A stretch of 64,000 bases of DNA from Alphaproteobacteria bacterium. GTDB taxonomy: Bacteria; Pseudomonadota; Alphaproteobacteria; Micropepsales; Micropepsaceae. Under the pieces are notes generated by a model that saw nothing but the letters and a program-made list of their open reading frames with translations, was not told where the DNA came from and did not search any database. Position numbers and translations under genes: made by a program. Below, piece after piece: positions 45,083 to 53,038 of this stretch (the stretch's first letter is position 1; each line of letters starts with the position of its first letter). Where the stretch lies: assembly GCA_021325375.1 (NCBI GenBank), contig JAJPHG010000024.1, positions 1 to 64,000 of the forward strand. Direction: 5' to 3'.

Positions 45083-46275
45083 AAGCGCGTTTTGCCCTCG
45101 CCGCGTGGGTCGCGCTGGCGGGTCCCGCCGCCGCGGCCGATTTCCAGTTCGAGGGCTATGGCGATGTGCGCCTGGTCGCGCCACCCTCGACGGAGTCCTA
45201 TCTCGACGGCGAGCTCGGCAAGCTGCGCTACGGCAGCGGCGACGACAATTTCCAGCTCGGCGATCTGGTAGGCCAAGGCCGCGTGCTGATCACGCCGGAG
45301 CTGATGGCGACCGCGACGGCGCGCGCGGAAGACGATTACGGCCCGGCGCTCAATCTCCTGGAAGCCTATATCCGCTATCGCCCGGTCTCGACGAACGAAT
45401 GGCGCTGGTCGGTCAAGGTCGGCGCGTTCTTCCCGCCCATGTCGCTGGAGAACGAGCAGGTCGGCTGGACGAGCTTCTGGACGATCACGCCGTCGGCGAT
45501 CAATTCCTGGGTCGGCGAGGAGCTGCGCATCATCGGCGCCGAGGGCACGCTCGAATGGCGGCGCGAGAGCGGCACGCTGACGCTCGCGGGCGCGGTGTTC
45601 GGAGACAACGATCCGGCCGGCGTGATGATCGCCGACCGCGGCTGGACCTTCGACGACCGCTACACGGGATTGTTCGGGCCGCAGCGCCTGCCCGATGCGT
45701 CGGCGTTCGGCGCGACCCCGCCGGTCTACGCCCATCTCTTCACCGAGATCGATCACCGGCCCGGCTGGTATCTCGATCTCTCCTGGGAGCCTGCCGATAT
45801 CGGCGGCTTCGAGGTCATGCGCTACGACAACGACGCCGATCCGCGCGACACGCAGGGCGGCCAGATCGCCTGGCACACGCGCTTCTGGGATGTGGGCTTC
45901 GAGAAGCAGCTCGGCAAGCTGACGTTGCTGAGCCAGGGCATGAGCGGGGCCACGACCATCGAGCCCTCGCCGTTCTTCCATCAGACGACGGATTTCCGCA
46001 GCGCCTACGCGCTCGCGGGCTACGACATGGACGAATGGTGGGCCGCGGCGCGCGTCGACGTGTTCCAGACGCGCACCACCGCCTCGTTCCCCTCCGACCT
46101 CGACGAGGACGGCCACGCCTTTACGCTGTCCTTGAGCTGGCTGCCGAAGAAATGGCTGCGCTTCACCGCCGAGCTGCTCTCGGTCGACGACACGCGCCAG
46201 GAGCGACTGGTCGAGGGCGACCCCGCGCACGCCGTCGAAACCCAGCTCCAATTCCTGACGCGGGTGTATTTTTAA
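45079..46275 (+). CDS. Outer-membrane beta-barrel (porin-like) protein
   Basis: A 398-residue protein with a Sec signal (MKARFALAAWVALAGPAAA). The mature sequence is rich in alternating polar/aromatic strands (FQFEGYGDVRLVAP, ARVDVFQTRTTAS) and ends in the outer-membrane C-terminal Phe (TRVYF). Length fits a 16- or 18-strand porin. Its start overlaps the kinase stop (ATGA), so translation is coupled. It may import the ligand sensed by the kinase. No named family recognised. Confidence 0.85.
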   Translation: MKARFALAAWVALAGPAAAADFQFEGYGDVRLVAPPSTESYLDGELGKLRYGSGDDNFQLGDLVGQGRVLITPELMATATARAEDDYGPALNLLEAYIRYRPVSTNEWRWSVKVGAFFPPMSLENEQVGWTSFWTITPSAINSWVGEELRIIGAEGTLEWRRESGTLTLAGAVFGDNDPAGVMIADRGWTFDDRYTGLFGPQRLPDASAFGATPPVYAHLFTEIDHRPGWYLDLSWEPADIGGFEVMRYDNDADPRDTQGGQIAWHTRFWDVGFEKQLGKLTLLSQGMSGATTIEPSPFFHQTTDFRSAYALAGYDMDEWWAAARVDVFQTRTTASFPSDLDEDGHAFTLSLSWLPKKWLRFTAELLSVDDTRQERLVEGDPAHAVETQLQFLTRVYF

Positions 46276-46288
46276 CGCCCTTCCCTAG

Positions 46289-46412
46289 TGTCATGGCCCG
46301 CGAATGCGGGCCACCCAGCTGGGTTCTGCACGATGCTGCAAGAAAATTCTGGACTCTTTTGAAAAGCCGCGTTTTGTGTCACCTGGGTGGCCCGCATTCG
46401 CGGGCCATGACA
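46289..46412. repeat. Type-A inverted-repeat element, copy 2
   Basis: 124 bases whose 30-base ends (starting TGTCATGGCCCGCGAATGCG) are perfect inverse copies, each with its own internal hairpin. The middle is unrelated to copy 1. It lies 13 bases after the porin stop and 20 before the VOC start, so it probably ends the kinase operon. Same ends as 57466-57629. Confidence 0.92.
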
Positions 46413-46432
46413 ATGGGGTACCGGAGATCTTC

Positions 46433-47011
46433 ATGACACGGCCGAAGAACCGCGAATTCGAGTTCCAGGGGATCAACCATCTGGCGCTGGTGTCGAGCGA
46501 CATGCAGCGCACCGTCGACTTCTATTCCGGCGTGCTCGGCATGCCGCTGATCAAGACCATCGATCTGCCGCGCGGCATGGGCCAGCATTTCTTCTTCGAT
46601 CTCGGCAACGGCGACAGCCTCGCCTTCTTCTGGTTCCCGAACGCGCCCAAGGCGCAGCCCGGCGTCGCCTCCGCCACCAAGGCGCCGATCCCGGGGCCGT
46701 CCGCGCACGGCTCGATGAACCACGTCGCGATCAACGTCGCGGGCGAGCGGCTCGACGAATATTACGAGAAGCTCAAAGCCAAGGGTATCGAATGCTCGCG
46801 CGTCATCAACCACGACGACTCGCCGATGCAGGCGAGTCTGGAGACGACGCCCACGACCTTCGTGCGCTCGATCTATTTCTACGACCCCGACGGCATCGCG
46901 CTCGAGCTCGCCGCCTGGACGCGCGAGCTGCCGCGCGACGGCGACGTCAGGCACAAGCCCGCCCGCGCCGAAGACGCCATCCGCTACCGCGAGATGGCCG
47001 AGGCGAAGTGA
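46433..47011 (+). CDS. VOC family (glyoxalase/bleomycin/dioxygenase) protein
   Basis: A 192-residue metal-dependent VOC-fold enzyme. The N-terminal GINHLALVSSDMQRTVDFYSGVLGMPL is the first beta-alpha-beta-beta-beta module with a metal His. GSMNHVAINV supplies a second His and IYFYDPDGIALELAAW the Glu ligand. It may be a ring-cleavage dioxygenase or lyase; the reaction cannot be fixed. ATG at 46433 is supported by GGAG upstream. The frame further upstream is a shadow within the type-A element. Confidence 0.9.
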   Translation: MTRPKNREFEFQGINHLALVSSDMQRTVDFYSGVLGMPLIKTIDLPRGMGQHFFFDLGNGDSLAFFWFPNAPKAQPGVASATKAPIPGPSAHGSMNHVAINVAGERLDEYYEKLKAKGIECSRVINHDDSPMQASLETTPTTFVRSIYFYDPDGIALELAAWTRELPRDGDVRHKPARAEDAIRYREMAEAK

Positions 47012-47013
47012 AA

Positions 47014-47155
47014 TCCACCCTCCCCTTGAGGGAGGGTCGATAATTTGCTGAGCGCAGCGAAGCAAATTTCGGGGAGGGGGTAAGGCCGCTCGGCGAGGTA
47101 CCCCTCCCCGAAAAATGCTTCGCATTTTTCGACCCTCCCTCAAGGGGAGGGTGGA
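47014..47155. repeat. Type-B inverted-repeat element, copy 1 (overlaps a gene end)
   Basis: 142 bases bounded by TCCACCCTCCCCTTGA and its inverse. An inner CGGGGAGGGG/CCCCTCCCCG pair and a GCTTCGC-type hairpin lie inside. The right 16 bases are also the C-terminal codons and stop of the leftward phosphotransferase gene. Copies at 52896-53038 and 60364-60572. Confidence 0.92.
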
Positions 47156-48105
47156 TGTTCGCGCAACACCTTCAGAAACCGCAACGCAATATCGTCGAGA
47201 GACAGACCTTCCTCCGTCAAGAACATCTTCGCCTGCTTGCGCACGAAATCTTTCTGATCCTCATCCGTCAGGTATTCGACCGGCGATTTGCCGTCGATGC
47301 GGGCGAGCAGGAGCGCACTGAGAAGCGCGGCCGCGCGGCGGTCCAGCGCTGCGTCAGGCGAATAGGCGCTCTTCAATGCGCGAAAAGACTCGAACAGCGC
47401 GCCGGCATCTTGCGGATGCCACACCGCCTTGAGCAACAGATGGTTGAGACAGAAGGCGAGGTCGAACGCCGGATCGCCCCAGCAGGCGCATTCGGCATCG
47501 AGGAACACCGGCCCGTCCGGACCGCGCAGGATGTTCTTCGGGCTCACGTCGCCATGCATCAGCGCGACGCGCGCGGACGTCACGCCATCGGCAATGGCAC
47601 GGATGCGCGGTGCCGCGTCGGGGTGCCGCTCGGCGGTAAAGAGCAGGTATGGCTCGATGCGCAGCGCGCGGAACTGCGCGTTGTTGGCGAAGCGCTCCGC
47701 GATGCCGCGCACGGCATGGATGCGGGCGAGCGCGGTACCGATCTTGGCGGCGAAGCCCGTATCGATCCGTCCTTCGGCAAGCTCGGATTTCCACACCGGA
47801 TAGGGCAGATATTCCATCGCGAAGACGTGGCGGGTCTTGTCCTCGCCCAGGACCTTAGGCACCCAGCGCGGATCAAGCCCGGCCATCACCCCGATCCATG
47901 CGACCTCGGCCTCGGCCCGTTCGGCGGGGGCGAACCAGTCGGCGGCGACGCGCAGCTTGGGCAGCGCGCGCTTGACGCAGATGCGCCGGCCCTCGCCCAG
48001 ATCGACCAGGAACACGTCGCAGGAGACGCCGCCGCCCAGCGCCTCCATCGCGAGCGGCGCCCCGAAGCCCATGTCGCGCAGGGCGGCTTTGATGTCGTTC
48101 GTCAT
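47140..48105 (-). CDS. Aminoglycoside-phosphotransferase-family kinase
   Basis: A 321-residue protein kinase-fold small-molecule kinase (APH/choline kinase family). The catalytic loop is HGDVSPKNIL near residue 185 and the metal Asp is in VFLDAECACWGDP near 205. The N-terminal lobe is GGGVSCDVFLVDLGEGRRICVKRALP. Substrates in this family include homoserine, choline and sugars; none can be assigned. The C-terminal residues EHPPSP and the stop are read from the type-B repeat, so the reading frame end may have been created by that element. Confidence 0.87.
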   Translation of the reverse strand: MTNDIKAALRDMGFGAPLAMEALGGGVSCDVFLVDLGEGRRICVKRALPKLRVAADWFAPAERAEAEVAWIGVMAGLDPRWVPKVLGEDKTRHVFAMEYLPYPVWKSELAEGRIDTGFAAKIGTALARIHAVRGIAERFANNAQFRALRIEPYLLFTAERHPDAAPRIRAIADGVTSARVALMHGDVSPKNILRGPDGPVFLDAECACWGDPAFDLAFCLNHLLLKAVWHPQDAGALFESFRALKSAYSPDAALDRRAAALLSALLLARIDGKSPVEYLTDEDQKDFVRKQAKMFLTEEGLSLDDIALRFLKVLREHPPSP

Positions 48106-48140
48106 CCGGGCCAATATGCGGCGCACGAAAGAGGGTCACA

Positions 48141-49004
48141 ATGGATTTCGCCGAGCACAGGATCGCCACCGCCGACGGACCGCGCGTCTATGCCCGCGAC
48201 TACGCGGCCGAGGCCGGCCACCGCCTGCCCGTCGTCTGCCTGCACGGGCTGACGCGCAACTCGGCCGATTTCGAGGCGGTGGCGCCGCGCATCGCGACGC
48301 TGGGACGGCGCGTCGTCGTCATCGACGCGCGCGGGCGCGGCAAGTCCGACAACGATCCCGATCCTTCGCGCTACCGCCCCGACACCTATGTCGGCGACGT
48401 GGTGCGCGTGCTCGACACGCTGAACGTGCCGCGCGCGGTGTTCCTCGGCACCTCGATGGGCGGGATCATGACGATGCTCGCCGCGGTGATGGCGCCGACG
48501 CGCATTGCGGCCGGCATCCTCAACGACATCGGGCCGCAGGTCGACCCCAAGGGCGTGGCGCGTATCGGGGCCTATGTCGGCAAGGCGGAGCCGTTCGGCT
48601 CCTGGGCCGAGATGATCGCCGCGGTGAAGGCGACGCAAGGGCCGATGTTCCCGCATGGCGACGACGCGTTCTGGCGCACCTTTGCCCAGCGCGTGGCGCG
48701 CGAGCGCGACGACGGCCGCGTCGAGTTCGCCTACGACCCCAGGATCGGCGATGTGTTCCGCACGGCCGATCCCGCGGCGCCGCCGCCCAGCATGCTGCCG
48801 CTGTTCGAGGCCCTGGCGCGGGTACCCGTGCTGGTGATACGCGGCGCCGCGAGCGACATCCTTTCGCCCGAGGGCGTGGCGGCGATGCGGCGCATCAAGC
48901 CCGATCTCGCCTTCGCCGAAATCCCCGGCATCGGCCACGCGCCGACGCTCGAGGAGCACGAGGCGTGGGACGCGATCGCGAAGTTCCTCAGCAACGTCGA
49001 ATGA
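48141..49004 (+). CDS. Alpha/beta hydrolase
   Basis: A 287-residue alpha/beta-hydrolase-fold enzyme. The nucleophile elbow is GTSMGG with Ser105. The acid is likely Asp239 in GAASDIL and the base His266 in GIGHAP. The oxyanion region is LHGLTRN. Typical roles are esterase, thioesterase or C-C hydrolase. It overlaps the acetyl-CoA hydrolase-family gene by ATGA, suggesting both act on related CoA or ester compounds. Its start is close to the divergent phosphotransferase start. Confidence 0.93.
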   Translation: MDFAEHRIATADGPRVYARDYAAEAGHRLPVVCLHGLTRNSADFEAVAPRIATLGRRVVVIDARGRGKSDNDPDPSRYRPDTYVGDVVRVLDTLNVPRAVFLGTSMGGIMTMLAAVMAPTRIAAGILNDIGPQVDPKGVARIGAYVGKAEPFGSWAEMIAAVKATQGPMFPHGDDAFWRTFAQRVARERDDGRVEFAYDPRIGDVFRTADPAAPPPSMLPLFEALARVPVLVIRGAASDILSPEGVAAMRRIKPDLAFAEIPGIGHAPTLEEHEAWDAIAKFLSNVE

Positions 49005-50782
49005 CGCGCTTCCACAAGAACGCCGAGAGCGTCGCCGACGCGATCATCGCGCAGGTGGGGCGCAACATCGTGCTCGGCCTGCCGCTCGGGCTCGGCAAGG
49101 CCAACCACATCGCCAACGCGCTCTATGCGCGCGCCGCGGCCGATCCGGGCATCAAGCTCAGCATCTTCACCGCGCTGACGCTGGAGAAGCCAAAGTCCTC
49201 GAACGCGCTCGAGCGCCGCTTCATGGACCCGATCGTCGAGCGCCTGTTCGGCGGCTGGCCCGATCTCGCCTATGTCCATGGGCTGCGCACCGGCACCTTG
49301 CCGCCCAATGTCGAGGTCAACGAGTTCTTCTTCCTCGCCGGACGCTGGCTGGGCGTACCGCGCGCGCAGCAGAGCTACATCTCGGCCAACTACACCCATG
49401 CGGTGCGCTATCTCGTCGAGCGCGGCGTCAACGTCGTCGCCCAGCTCGTGGCGCGGCGCGGCGACCGCTACAGCCTGAGCTCCAATCCCGACACGATCCT
49501 GGACCTGATGAAGACCGGCGCGAAGTTCGTGTTCGCGGGCCAGGTCAATGCCGAGCTGCCCTTCATGCCGGGCGACGCGGAGCTGCCTGAGAGCGCGTTC
49601 GCGCACGTCCTGGACGATCCGTCTACGGAGTTCCCGCTGTTCGCGCCGCCGCGCGAGCCGATCGACCACACCGAATACGCCATCGGCCTGAATGCCGCCC
49701 GCCTCGTCGAGGACGGCGGCACCCTGCAGATCGGTATCGGCGAGGAAGGCGATGCCGCGGTCTACTCCCTCATCCTGCGCCACAAGGAGAACGCGCGCTT
49801 CCGCGACGCGGTCAAGCGGCTCAGCGGCCGCGACGAACCGCACGAGCCGTTCGCGCAAGGCCTCTACGGCGTCAGCGAGATGTTCGTCGACGGGTTCCTG
49901 GAGCTTCTCGACGCCGGCATCCTCAAGCGCGAGGTCGACGGCGCGCTGCTGCATGCGGCGTTCTTCCTTGGCCCCAAATCCTTCTATCGCCGCCTGCGCG
50001 AGATGGACCAAGCGACGCTCGACAAGCTGCGCATGAGCGCGGTGTCGTTCACCAACGAGCTCTATGGCGACCAGGCCGCGAAAACGCGCGCACGGGTGAA
50101 GGGCCGCTTCATCAACAGCGCGCTGATGGCGACGCTGCTCGGCGCGCTGGTGTCGGACGGGCTGGAGGACGGGCGCGTGGTCAGCGGCGTCGGCGGCCAG
50201 CACAATTTCGTGACGCAAGCCTTCGCGCTCCCCGACGCGCGCTCGATCATCTCGGTCAAGGCGACGCGGCGCGCGAGGGGCAAAGTCGAGTCCAACATCC
50301 GCTATGCCTATGGGCATGTGACGATCCCGCGCCACGAGCGCGACATCATCGTCAGCGAGTACGGCATCGCCGACCTGCGCGGCAAGCCGGACGACCAGGT
50401 GATCGCCGCGATGCTGGCAATCGCGGATTCGCGTTTCCAGCCCGAGCTGCTGCGCGAAGCGAAGGACGCGGGCAAGATCGCGAAGACTTACGAGATCCCC
50501 GCCGCGCACTGCGACAACACGCCGGAGCGCATCGCGCGCGCGCTCGGCCCCCTCGACCTGCCCGCCTTCCCATTCGGCACCGACTTCACGCCGGTCGAGC
50601 AGGAGCTGCTCTTCGCCCTGGAGACGCTCAGCCACGCGCATCCCGTGGACCTCGCACGCACGGCGTTGCGCGGACTAAGTAAAGCCAAGCACCAGGGCGC
50701 GCTCGCCCGCATGGGCCTGGACACGCCGCGGGGCTTGTCCGAGCGCTTTTTCGCTGCTTTGGTGAACGGCGCGCTGGGGTGA
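49001..50782 (+). CDS. Acetyl-CoA hydrolase/transferase family protein
   Basis: A 593-residue protein of the CoA-transferase/acetyl-CoA hydrolase family. The N-terminal part begins NIVLGLPLGLGKANHIANAL. The C-terminal AcetylCoA_hyd_C-type region holds IGEEGDAAVYSL, GGQHNFVTQAFAL and ESNIRYAYGHVTIPRHERDIIVSEYGIADLRG. The GQxxF and EYGIADLRG motifs are family hallmarks. It probably moves CoA between acyl groups or hydrolyses acyl-CoA. It is coupled to the alpha/beta hydrolase by an ATGA overlap. Confidence 0.88.
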   Translation: MTRFHKNAESVADAIIAQVGRNIVLGLPLGLGKANHIANALYARAAADPGIKLSIFTALTLEKPKSSNALERRFMDPIVERLFGGWPDLAYVHGLRTGTLPPNVEVNEFFFLAGRWLGVPRAQQSYISANYTHAVRYLVERGVNVVAQLVARRGDRYSLSSNPDTILDLMKTGAKFVFAGQVNAELPFMPGDAELPESAFAHVLDDPSTEFPLFAPPREPIDHTEYAIGLNAARLVEDGGTLQIGIGEEGDAAVYSLILRHKENARFRDAVKRLSGRDEPHEPFAQGLYGVSEMFVDGFLELLDAGILKREVDGALLHAAFFLGPKSFYRRLREMDQATLDKLRMSAVSFTNELYGDQAAKTRARVKGRFINSALMATLLGALVSDGLEDGRVVSGVGGQHNFVTQAFALPDARSIISVKATRRARGKVESNIRYAYGHVTIPRHERDIIVSEYGIADLRGKPDDQVIAAMLAIADSRFQPELLREAKDAGKIAKTYEIPAAHCDNTPERIARALGPLDLPAFPFGTDFTPVEQELLFALETLSHAHPVDLARTALRGLSKAKHQGALARMGLDTPRGLSERFFAALVNGALG

Positions 50783-50865
50783 CAATCGCGTAATCGCGCG
50801 TCGGAAGACGTGCCAGAGCCGCACAAAGGCGCTAGTCTCCGCCCCCTATAAACCGGGAGGGATTG

Positions 50866-51615
50866 ATGGACAGGAAGTGGATTTTCGCCGGCGCCGCGTT
50901 CGCGCTGCTGGCGGTGACGCCGGTGCTCGCCAAGGCGCCGGGCTATGAGGCGGTGGTGACCGACAGCGCGCGTCCGGATACCGACAAGCAGCTCGACGCC
51001 GAGCGCAAGCCGGCACAGATGCTCGCGCTGGCGCACGTCAGGCCGGGCATGAAGGTGATGGACCTGATCCCGGGCAAGGGCTACTTCACGCGGCTGTTCT
51101 CGGTCGCGGTGGGACCGAAGGGCTATGTCTATGCCTATCAGCCGAGCGAGCTCGACGCCCTGTACAAGGGCAAGGAGCCGTCGATCAACGCCGTCGCCAA
51201 GGACTACAAGAACGTCGCGGTGATCCACGCCTCGATCAACAAGGCGGTCGCGCCGGAAGCGCTCGACCTGGTGTGGACGTCGCAGAACTATCACGACCTC
51301 AAGGACAGCTTCTTCGCGCCGGCCGATACCGCGCAGGTGAACAAGGCGGTCTACGACGCGCTGAAACCGGGCGGCCTTTATATCGTGCTCGATCACGCCG
51401 CCGAAAAAGGCTCCGGCGTGCGCGACACCGACACCCTGCACCGCATCGACGAGGACACGGTGAAGAAGGAAGTGCTCGCGGCCGGCTTCAAGCTCGCGGG
51501 CGAGAGCAGCGTGCTGCGCAACAAGGCCGACGACCGCAAGCTCAAGGTCTTCGATCCGTCCATCCGCCACAAGACCGACCAATTCATCCTTATCTTCCGC
51601 AAGCCGGGAAAATAA
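50866..51615 (+). CDS. Exported class I SAM-dependent methyltransferase-like protein
   Basis: A 249-residue protein with a Sec signal (WIFAGAAFALLAVTPVLAKA), unusual for a methyltransferase. The SAM-binding motif I is VMDLIPGKGYFTRLFS (about residues 65-80) with Gly-Lys-Gly. LDLVWTSQNYHDL and LKPGGLYIVLDHAAE follow. This exported family is known in proteobacteria without a proven substrate. How SAM would be available outside the cytoplasm is unclear. GGGAGGG precedes the ATG. Confidence 0.85.
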   Translation: MDRKWIFAGAAFALLAVTPVLAKAPGYEAVVTDSARPDTDKQLDAERKPAQMLALAHVRPGMKVMDLIPGKGYFTRLFSVAVGPKGYVYAYQPSELDALYKGKEPSINAVAKDYKNVAVIHASINKAVAPEALDLVWTSQNYHDLKDSFFAPADTAQVNKAVYDALKPGGLYIVLDHAAEKGSGVRDTDTLHRIDEDTVKKEVLAAGFKLAGESSVLRNKADDRKLKVFDPSIRHKTDQFILIFRKPGK

Positions 51616-51633
51616 GCGCCAGGGAGCATGTAC

Positions 51634-52341
51634 ATGCGTAAGTCAGGGATCGCGGCGGCGTTGGCGGGCGCGCTTGCGGCGTCGTCCGCCTTCGCACAGA
51701 CGGCCGCGCCGCAGCCTGCCGCGACGCCCGCGCCGCAACGCCTGCGCGGCACGATCCAGGCCTACGATCCCATGTCGCGCATGCTGACCGTCGCTACGGC
51801 CAAGACCGCGACGGCGACGGTGACGCTGCCCGCGAATTTGCGCATCGTCTACGATCAGCACCGCAAGGTCGCCGACATCAAGCAGGGCGACTTCATCGGC
51901 GCCGCCGCGCTCAAGGGTGCCGACGGCAAGCTGCGCGCGCAGCAGGTCGCGGTCTTCCCCGAAGAGCTGCGCGGCATGGGCGAAGGCCAGTATCCGATGG
52001 GCGACGCGGCATCGAACCGGTTGATGACCAACGCGACGGTCTCGGGCGTCACCGCCGCCGCGCCGAACAACGGCACGGTGAGCGTCACCTATCGCGGCGC
52101 GCAAGCGGGCGCCGACGGTGTCTGCGGCGGTCACGCGGCCGCGGGGAGCGCGGGCGGATGCAGCGGCGACGCCCAGATCGTCGTCGCGCCAGGCATCCCC
52201 GTGATCGCGCTGATGCTGGGCGACGAGACGCTTCTGGTCCCGGGCGCGGCCGTATCCGTCACCGCCGCCACGACGCCCGAAGGCACGCTCCAGGCCACCC
52301 GCCTCACCGTCGAGAAGGATGGCGTCAAGCCGATATTGTAG
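51634..52341 (+). CDS. Secreted protein, DUF5666-like
   Basis: A 235-residue exported protein with a Sec signal (MRKSGIAAALAGALAASSAFA). A Pro-rich linker precedes an OB-like repeated beta domain (LRGTIQAYDPMSRMLTVATA; NATVSGVTAA) similar to DUF5666. A Gly/Ala region with two Cys follows, then a second such domain (GAAVSVTAATTPEGTLQATRLTV). The function is unknown. It follows the exported methyltransferase by 18 bases, so the two may form an operon. Its 3' end overlaps an opposite-strand gene. Confidence 0.82.
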   Translation: MRKSGIAAALAGALAASSAFAQTAAPQPAATPAPQRLRGTIQAYDPMSRMLTVATAKTATATVTLPANLRIVYDQHRKVADIKQGDFIGAAALKGADGKLRAQQVAVFPEELRGMGEGQYPMGDAASNRLMTNATVSGVTAAAPNNGTVSVTYRGAQAGADGVCGGHAAAGSAGGCSGDAQIVVAPGIPVIALMLGDETLLVPGAAVSVTAATTPEGTLQATRLTVEKDGVKPIL

Positions 52342-52556
52342 CCCCGCGCCGCCTTTCTTTTCAGCGCCTTGCGGGCTTTCAGGATCATCTTGATGCGCAC
52401 GAGCGCGTGGCGCCCGAGCCTCGCGAGCGTTGCGACCTGCTTGCGCCGTTCGATCGTCTCCTGGGCATAGCGCCCGTGGCGCAGGCGGTTGCGATTGCCG
52501 GGCTGGCCGCCGCGCCTGCGTTTGGGCGGCTCGGATATTCGAACCTCATTTTTCAC
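52131..52556 (-). CDS. Small basic protein with phage-like GGQPGNRNRLRHGRYA motif; long antisense C-terminus
   Basis: A 141-residue frame starting GTG at 52556 with GGAG seven bases upstream. Residues 10-30 (RRRGGQPGNRNRLRHGRYA) match a motif seen at the N-terminus of phage-derived and orphan alphaproteobacterial proteins. Residues 35-70 are basic and helical. From about residue 72 the frame lies wholly antisense to the DUF5666-like gene and reads like a shadow, so the natural C-terminus is doubtful. The gene overlaps the upstream 87-residue gene by 11 bases. The function is unknown. Confidence 0.58.
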   Translation of the reverse strand: MKNEVRISEPPKRRRGGQPGNRNRLRHGRYAQETIERRKQVATLARLGRHALVRIKMILKARKALKRKAARGYNIGLTPSFSTVRRVAWSVPSGVVAAVTDTAAPGTRSVSSPSISAITGMPGATTIWASPLHPPALPAAA

Positions 52557-52809
52557 GTGAGGTCTCCATCTTGCCGAGCGCGACGACAAGGTTCATGCCG
52601 AGCGTCCCCAGCTTGATCGCATTGTCGACCTCGCTATGACGCCTGTGGCCGAATTCATCGGTTTGCTCGTTGAAGCGTCCGGCGCGCTCCAACGACTCGC
52701 GCAAGCCGCCCGTCATCATCTCAAGCATGCTGTCCGCGTGACGCGCATAGCCGTTGAGCTGTTGCGCGGGGTTTCCCGTTTTGCGCCCGGCGGCGTTGCT
52801 TTCGCTCAT
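52546..52809 (-). CDS. Small hypothetical protein paired with the GGQPGN-motif gene
   Basis: An 87-residue soluble protein, probably helical (MSESNAAGRKTGNPAQQLNG..., then YARHADSMLEMMTGGLRESLERAGRFNEQ). It overlaps the downstream gene by 11 bases and reads in the same direction, so they probably form a two-gene unit. A longer upstream frame reads through the type-B repeat and is rejected. I do not recognise the family; the pair recalls phage packaging or toxin-antitoxin layouts only in its size and arrangement. Confidence 0.58.
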   Translation of the reverse strand: MSESNAAGRKTGNPAQQLNGYARHADSMLEMMTGGLRESLERAGRFNEQTDEFGHRRHSEVDNAIKLGTLGMNLVVALGKMETSREK

Positions 52810-52895
52810 GCGCGCATCATACCCCCGCACCGGAGCGTGTAGCATAACGACGACGCAAGTCCTTGATCGCAAACGAACGCATGTCCGATAGAGAG

Positions 52896-53038
52896 TCCCG
52901 CCCTCCCCTTGAGGAAGGGCCGACAATTTTCTTCGAGCAACGCGAGAAGAAAATTTCGGGGAGGGGTTTGCTCGAACGATCACCCCTCCCCGAAAAACGC
53001 TTCGCGTTTTTCGACCCTCCCTCAAGGGGAGGGTGGGA
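52896..53038. repeat. Type-B inverted-repeat element, copy 2
   Basis: 143 bases with ends TCCCGCCCTCCCCTTGA and the near-inverse TCAAGGGGAGGGTGGGA. It shares the inner TTTCGGGGAGGGG/CCCCTCCCCGAAA pair and CGAAAAA hairpin with copy 1. It ends directly at the stop codon of the glycosyltransferase gene. Confidence 0.92.

Noticed and set aside
42635..45184. An 849-codon leftward open frame opposite the cupredoxin and kinase genes.
   Set aside because: Low-complexity Arg/His/Gly/Ala composition, and it contradicts two clear forward genes.
52810..53025. An upstream extension of the 87-residue gene through the type-B repeat.
   Set aside because: The added residues are a translation of the inverted repeat; ATG at 52809 gives a sensible protein.
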